The notes under the pieces: model-generated
What the model was told of the DNA's origin: nothing
What the model saw: only the letters and a program-made list of their open reading frames with translations
The model's database searches: none
Made by a program: the position numbers and the translations under genes
Shown here: piece by piece, positions 4,787-7,591 of the stretch
How the letters are laid out: each line of letters opens with the position of its first letter
How positions within the stretch are numbered: the first letter of the stretch is position 1
Assembly: GCA_964504455.1 (NCBI GenBank)
Contig: CAZDDY010000025.1
Span: 1 to 7,591 of the forward strand
Direction of reading: 5' to 3'
Length of the DNA stretch: 7,591 bases
Source: CAZDDY01 sp964504455
Lineage (GTDB): Bacteria > Patescibacteriota > Minisyncoccia > Phycocordibacterales > UBA9973

Positions 4787-6310
4787 ATGGTCACAACAAT
4801 TATTATAGTTTTCTTTGCACTCCTTGTTGGTGCGTTTGTCGGATATTATATCCGGCTTCTCACTGCGCGTGGACAAAAAGGATCAGCAGAGCTTCAGGTT
4901 AAAGAAATGCTCATTGGAGCTAAAACTGATGCTCAAAAGATTCTTGATGAAGCAAAGTTAAAAGAAGAAGAAAAGCTTCAAGAATTAAAAGAGAAAGAAG
5001 AAAAACAATCCGTCGAATTTAAGGAAACCGAAAAAAGATTAATCAAAAAAGAAGAGCTTCTTGACGATCGCCAAAAAGAAATTGACAAAGAAGCTGAGAA
5101 TTTAAAAACTCGTGCAGAAAAAATAAAAGAAATAGAAGCAAGCCTAGAAAAAGCAGATGAGGAGAAAAGACAGGAACTTGAGAAAGTTTCAAAACTCTCT
5201 CGAGATGAGGCTAAGGAGCTTTTGTTCAAAGACATAGAAAAAAAATATGAAGAAGATTTTGCAGTACGTATGCAAAAAATGGAGCTCTTTGGTGAAGAAA
5301 AATTAGAAAGTAGAGCAAAAGATATTCTTGCAAGTGCAATTCAACGACTCTCTTCTTCTACCGCCTCTGAACTCATGACCACGTCAGTTTCTATTCCAAA
5401 TGATGAAATAAAGGGGAAAATCATTGGAAAAGAAGGAAGAAATATCAGGAGCTTTGAACGTGCTGCGGGAGTTGAACTTATTGTTGATGACACTCCTGGC
5501 ACTATCATCATCTCGTCTTTTGACCCAGTAAGAAGACAGATTGCGCGTTTTGCACTTGAAAACCTAATTATTGATGGACGAATACAACCAGCGAAAATTG
5601 AAGAGGTAATTGATAAGGCAAAAGAAGAAGTAAACAAAATTATAAAAAAGAAAGGAGAAGATGCAGTTTTTGAATGTGGCATCTTTAACTTTGATCCACG
5701 AATCATTGCAATATTAGGACGACTGTATTTTAGAACATCCTACAGCCAAAACGTGCTACAACACTCAATTGAGATGGCACACATTGCAGGAATGCTTGCT
5801 GAAGAGATTGGTGCAGATGTTGCTGTTGCAAAGGCTGGTGCGCTTGTCCACGATATTGGAAAGGCACTAGACCATGAAGTACAAGGGACACACATAGAGA
5901 TAGGTATTCGAATATTACAAAAATTTGGCGCTGACCCACGAATCATCGATGCTATGAAATCTCACCATGATGACTATCCGCATGCATCTATTGAAGCAGT
6001 TATCGTACAGACTGCAGACATGATTTCAGGAGGACGTCCTGGTGCAAGACGAGATACTGTCGAGAATTATCTCAAACGTCTTGGAGAACTTGAAGCACTT
6101 GCCTCAAGTTTCCCAGGCGTGGAGAAAGTATATGCACTCTCTGCAGGACGTGAAGTACGAGTCTTTGTAACTCCAGCTGAGGTGAACGACGTTGAAGCAA
6201 AAGAGCTCGCTCGAAGTATTGCCCAAAAAATTGAGTCTGATCTTAAATATCCAGGTGAGATCAAAGTAACACTCATTAGAGAAAATAGAATCATAGAATT
6301 CGCGAGATAA
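4787..6310 (+). CDS. rny: Ribonuclease Y (membrane-anchored endoribonuclease)
   Basis: RNase Y starts mRNA decay by endonucleolytic cuts from the inner face of the membrane. All family parts are present in 507 aa, a normal length. Residues 3-22 form the N-terminal transmembrane anchor. A highly charged coiled coil spans about 35-160. A KH RNA-binding domain follows, with GKIIGKEGRNIR at 210-221. The HD hydrolase domain is at about 320-415, with His326, the His355-Asp356 pair in ALVHDIGKALDHE, His393-His394 and Asp411 as likely metal ligands. A conserved C-terminal domain ends IRENRIIEFAR. The ATG at 4787 directly precedes the anchor and the next Met is at residue 41, so the start is secure. 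No Shine-Dalgarno sequence is visible. It stands alone, ended by a terminator. Confidence 0.96.
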   Translation: MVTTIIIVFFALLVGAFVGYYIRLLTARGQKGSAELQVKEMLIGAKTDAQKILDEAKLKEEEKLQELKEKEEKQSVEFKETEKRLIKKEELLDDRQKEIDKEAENLKTRAEKIKEIEASLEKADEEKRQELEKVSKLSRDEAKELLFKDIEKKYEEDFAVRMQKMELFGEEKLESRAKDILASAIQRLSSSTASELMTTSVSIPNDEIKGKIIGKEGRNIRSFERAAGVELIVDDTPGTIIISSFDPVRRQIARFALENLIIDGRIQPAKIEEVIDKAKEEVNKIIKKKGEDAVFECGIFNFDPRIIAILGRLYFRTSYSQNVLQHSIEMAHIAGMLAEEIGADVAVAKAGALVHDIGKALDHEVQGTHIEIGIRILQKFGADPRIIDAMKSHHDDYPHASIEAVIVQTADMISGGRPGARRDTVENYLKRLGELEALASSFPGVEKVYALSAGREVRVFVTPAEVNDVEAKELARSIAQKIESDLKYPGEIKVTLIRENRIIEFAR

Positions 6311-6339
6311 AAAAGACCCCGTTTCAAAACGGGGTTTTT
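6311..6339. terminator. Bidirectional terminator between rny and the convergent gene
   Basis: CCCCGTTT (6317-6324) pairs with AAACGGGG (6327-6334). A T5 run (6335-6339) follows on the plus strand, and the A-rich 6311-6316 gives a T-rich tail on the minus strand. It begins right after the rny stop and lies 13 nt beyond the stop of the minus-strand gene, so it can serve both. Confidence 0.88.
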
Positions 6340-6352
6340 CGTACTCATGTAT

Positions 6353-6946
6353 TTAATGGCGAATGAAAATTATTTTTTTGCCGAATTCTCCATTCTTGAG
6401 TTTACTTAAAAGTACTTCAAGCTCATGAAGTGATCCGGAAGGACCTTGAATCATAAACTTTCTGCGAAATGTATCACTTGTGCTTTCGCCAAAGCGAACA
6501 TAGTATTTTGTATTACAGAAGAATGATTCAAATTCATTTGCGACTCTTTTGTCTACCTCACCATGGAACTTTAGACTTCCATCTGTATCAGAAATCTTTC
6601 GCAGATGAACCACCCTTGAAGTGTTCTCAAACAGGATCTTGCAAAACATTCTTTGAGCATCTTCTGTGCTTACTTCAAGAGAGAGTCGATGGTCAAAAAA
6701 TATCATATATTTGGCCGCTGCTTCAAGTTTGTCTTCATCGATTCCTACAACAGAAGTGTTTGTGTCTACATCAATAGTACGAATATTGAGTGGCACCTCT
6801 TCCAAAGTTTTTTCAACAAATGATTGAAAATCTGTCACATTTGTAAACTGAAATTTCCAAAGCTCAGTATTAAATTCCTTGTCAACTGAATCCTCGGTAA
6901 GACCACAAAACTCCAGAAGTGTCGTGAATCCTATTTCTTTTTTCAT
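6353..6946 (-). CDS. Hypothetical cytoplasmic protein, 197 aa, not recognised
   Basis: I do not recognise this protein. It is soluble by appearance, with no signal peptide or membrane segment. It is rich in Phe, Glu, Lys and Thr and reads as mixed alpha/beta. It has three scattered cysteines (in LLEFCGL, RMFCKIL and SFFCNTK) and a basic C-terminus (KLKNGEFGKKIIFIRH). I see no catalytic or nucleotide-binding motif; the string GPSGS near the C-terminus lacks the GK(S/T) of a P-loop. I chose the ATG at 6946. The frame also allows TTG at 6952, two codons earlier, which adds MI. There is no Shine-Dalgarno sequence. A near-consensus promoter lies about 23 nt upstream by predicted start, and a shared terminator lies downstream. 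Together these support a real single-gene unit, convergent with rny and divergent from the HU gene. Confidence 0.75.
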   Translation of the reverse strand: MKKEIGFTTLLEFCGLTEDSVDKEFNTELWKFQFTNVTDFQSFVEKTLEEVPLNIRTIDVDTNTSVVGIDEDKLEAAAKYMIFFDHRLSLEVSTEDAQRMFCKILFENTSRVVHLRKISDTDGSLKFHGEVDKRVANEFESFFCNTKYYVRFGESTSDTFRRKFMIQGPSGSLHELEVLLSKLKNGEFGKKIIFIRH

Positions 6947-6975
6947 TATCAATAATAAGGTTTATTTCAGCAAAA

Positions 6976-7004
6976 ATAATATAATTTATTAATAATATTG
7001 TCAA
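6976..7004 (-). promoter_or_regulatory. Promoter of the 197-aa hypothetical gene
   Basis: On the minus strand a consensus TTGACA (7004-6999) is followed after 17 nt by TATTAT (6981-6976). The predicted start near 6969 gives a 22-24 nt leader to the ATG at 6946. This is the closest match to the sigma70 consensus in the window. Confidence 0.75.
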
Positions 7005-7017
7005 GTTTTTATCCTGA

Positions 7018-7046
7018 TTGCCCCTTTTAAAATAAGGGGCTATACT
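7018..7046 (+). promoter_or_regulatory. Promoter of the HU gene with an inverted repeat in its spacer
   Basis: TTGCCC (7018-7023), a 17-nt spacer and TATACT (7041-7046). The perfect inverted repeat GCCCCTT/AAGGGGC (7020-7026 and 7034-7040) overlaps the -35 and ends one base before the -10. It has no T-tract on either strand, so it is not a terminator and looks more like an operator. Predicted +1 is A7053. A second TATACT (7103-7108) lies in the leader but lacks a -35. Confidence 0.6.
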
Positions 7047-7052
7047 TTATAC

Positions 7053-7138
7053 AGCTTTGAAAGCCTTTGTGCTTTCTAAAGCTCTAGAGCTTTATTAGTT
7101 AATATACTTTTTAGAAATTACGAGCTCGTATTTTCTAA
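7053..7138 (+). promoter_or_regulatory. Palindrome-rich leader of the HU mRNA
   Basis: The 100-nt leader holds three strong inverted repeats. H1 pairs AGCTTTGAAAGC (7053-7064) with GCTTTC-T-AAAGCT (7071-7083): 12 bp with one bulged T, beginning exactly at the predicted +1. H2 is the perfect 16-nt palindrome 7078-7093 centred on CTAG; it shares 7078-7083 with H1, so the two cannot form together. H3 is a 28-nt dyad (7111-7138) with 13 complementary positions and one T-T mismatch, centred on AGCT. It ends 15 nt before the ATG. Confidence 0.6.
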
Positions 7139-7153
7139 GAAGCAAGCGAGCCT

Positions 7154-7429
7154 ATGAATAAAGCAGCACTCGTAGAGTGGGTTCACGGCAAGCTCGGCGG
7201 CACGAAAGTGCAGGCAGAAGAGCTCGTCGACGGATTGATCGATGCTATCGTATCAACCTTGAAAAAGGGTGGCGAGGTATCGATTGCAGGACTTGGTATC
7301 TTCTCAGTGAAGACTCGCGCAGCGCGAATGGCGCGAAACCCAAAGACAGGAGCTACGGTCAAAGTACCAGCAACTCGTGTTCCAAAGTTCCGTGCAGCTA
7401 AGGCCCTTAAAGACGCTGTTAAGAATTAA
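7154..7429 (+). CDS. hup: HU-family nucleoid DNA-binding protein
   Basis: HU-family dimers bend and compact DNA without strong sequence preference; IHF belongs to the same family. The 91 residues match the usual length of about 90. An N-terminal helical dimerisation region (about 1-40) is followed by the GLGIF turn (46-50), the beta arm with RNPKTG at 61-66 (Pro63 is the residue that wedges between base pairs), and the C-terminal PKFRAAKALKDAVKN helix. The gene is visibly more GC-rich than its neighbours (about half G+C by eye) and prefers codons such as CTC, GGC and CGC. This would suit a highly expressed gene, and horizontal transfer is the alternative. The start at 7154 fits the family N-terminus (MNKAALVEWV). 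No Shine-Dalgarno sequence is present. It is a single-gene unit with its own promoter, structured leader and terminator. Confidence 0.95.
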   Translation: MNKAALVEWVHGKLGGTKVQAEELVDGLIDAIVSTLKKGGEVSIAGLGIFSVKTRAARMARNPKTGATVKVPATRVPKFRAAKALKDAVKN

Positions 7430-7470
7430 ATGACTTTCTTGTAGCGGTATCTACAAAAAGAATCATTCTT

Positions 7471-7512
7471 AAAATAAAAATCACCTCTCGGAAAGGAGGT
7501 GATTTTTATTTT
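7471..7512. terminator. Terminator of the HU gene
   Basis: A perfect 17-bp stem, 7471-7487 with 7496-7512, loop TCGGAAAG. The core is TCACCTC/GAGGTGA, flanked by A-rich and T-rich arms, so it may work in both directions. Its last T is also the first base of the next -35 element. A smaller hairpin TTGTAG/CTACAA (7439-7444 and 7451-7456) lies between it and the HU stop. Confidence 0.9.
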
Positions 7513-7540
7513 TGACAAAATGCTCACTCTGTGAGAGTAT
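7512..7540 (+). promoter_or_regulatory. Probable promoter of the gene starting at 7587
   Basis: A consensus -35 TTGACA (7512-7517) with, 17 nt later, a poor -10 GAGTAT (7535-7540) preceded by TG at 7532-7533 in extended form. The spacer carries the inverted repeat CTCAC/GTGAG (7523-7527 and 7531-7535). Predicted start near 7547, about 40 nt before the ATG. The weak -10 makes this tentative. Confidence 0.4.
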
Positions 7541-7586
7541 GCGTGAGAACAAATTTCAAAATTAAAAACCAAAAAGGATCATTTTT

Positions 7587-7591
7587 ATGAA
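7587..7591 (+). CDS. Start of an unidentified gene, cut by the window end
   Basis: ATG at 7587 is preceded by AAGGAT (7574-7579) at good Shine-Dalgarno spacing (about 8 nt from AGGA), below a promoter-like element. Only the start codon and two further bases are in the window, so the product cannot be named. It is the only start in the window with a convincing ribosome binding site. Confidence 0.45.

Noticed and set aside
4549..4794. 81-codon minus-strand frame in the clpP-rny interval
   Set aside because: It runs through the candidate RNA's terminator and over the rny start, has no promoter or ribosome site, and its sequence is an unconvincing Phe/Leu/Lys-rich string.
6353..6946. GPSGS near the C-terminus of the 197-aa protein as a Walker A motif
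   Set aside because: The GK(S/T) part is absent (it reads GPSGSLHEL) and it is not preceded by a hydrophobic beta strand of the expected kind.
1..7591. Mobile element, CRISPR array, tRNA or rRNA, toxin-antitoxin or defence genes
   Set aside because: I saw no transposase, terminal repeats, regularly spaced repeats, tRNA T-arm motif or recognisable defence protein in either strand.

Overview
The window looks like a chromosomal housekeeping segment from a Candidate Phyla Radiation (Patescibacteria, probably Parcubacteria-like) bacterium. This is inferred from the style of the proteins and was not searched. The pointers are: moderately AT-rich DNA, compact genes with short spacers, a NusA ending in an acidic tail, a trigger factor that has lost its prolyl-isomerase domain, and almost no Shine-Dalgarno sequences. 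All eight complete genes end in TAA, and no TGA is read through.

Layout. 1-105 (minus) is the 5' end of a guanylate-kinase-like P-loop protein, divergent from the next operon. 305-2622 (plus) is an operon: nusA, ppa (family I inorganic pyrophosphatase) and a small anchored extracytoplasmic protein of unknown function. It ends in a perfect 16-bp terminator. 2707-4388 (plus) holds tig (trigger factor) and clpP; each has a promoter whose predicted +1 falls on the A of the ATG. 4389-4786 is a 398-bp gene-free stretch. It contains the clpP terminator, an extended -10 promoter, about 170 nt of highly foldable sequence with a possible pseudoknot, a strong terminator, and 175 bp of little recognisable content. 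4787-6310 (plus) is rny (RNase Y). 6353-6946 (minus) is an unrecognised 197-aa protein that converges on rny through a shared bidirectional terminator. 7154-7429 (plus) is an HU-family DNA-binding protein with a 100-nt leader full of palindromes. At 7587 a new gene begins with the only convincing Shine-Dalgarno sequence in the window.

The genes cover transcription elongation and termination (NusA), pyrophosphate removal (Ppa), nascent-chain folding (Tig), proteolysis (ClpP), mRNA decay (RNase Y) and nucleoid structure (HU). Tig and ClpP form the familiar folding and proteolysis pair. clpX and infB, frequent neighbours elsewhere, are not here.

The best candidate for something undescribed is the structured RNA between clpP and rny. 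Next are the leaderless tig and clpP starts and the mutually exclusive hairpins in the HU leader. I see no mobile element, CRISPR array, tRNA, rRNA or defence system.
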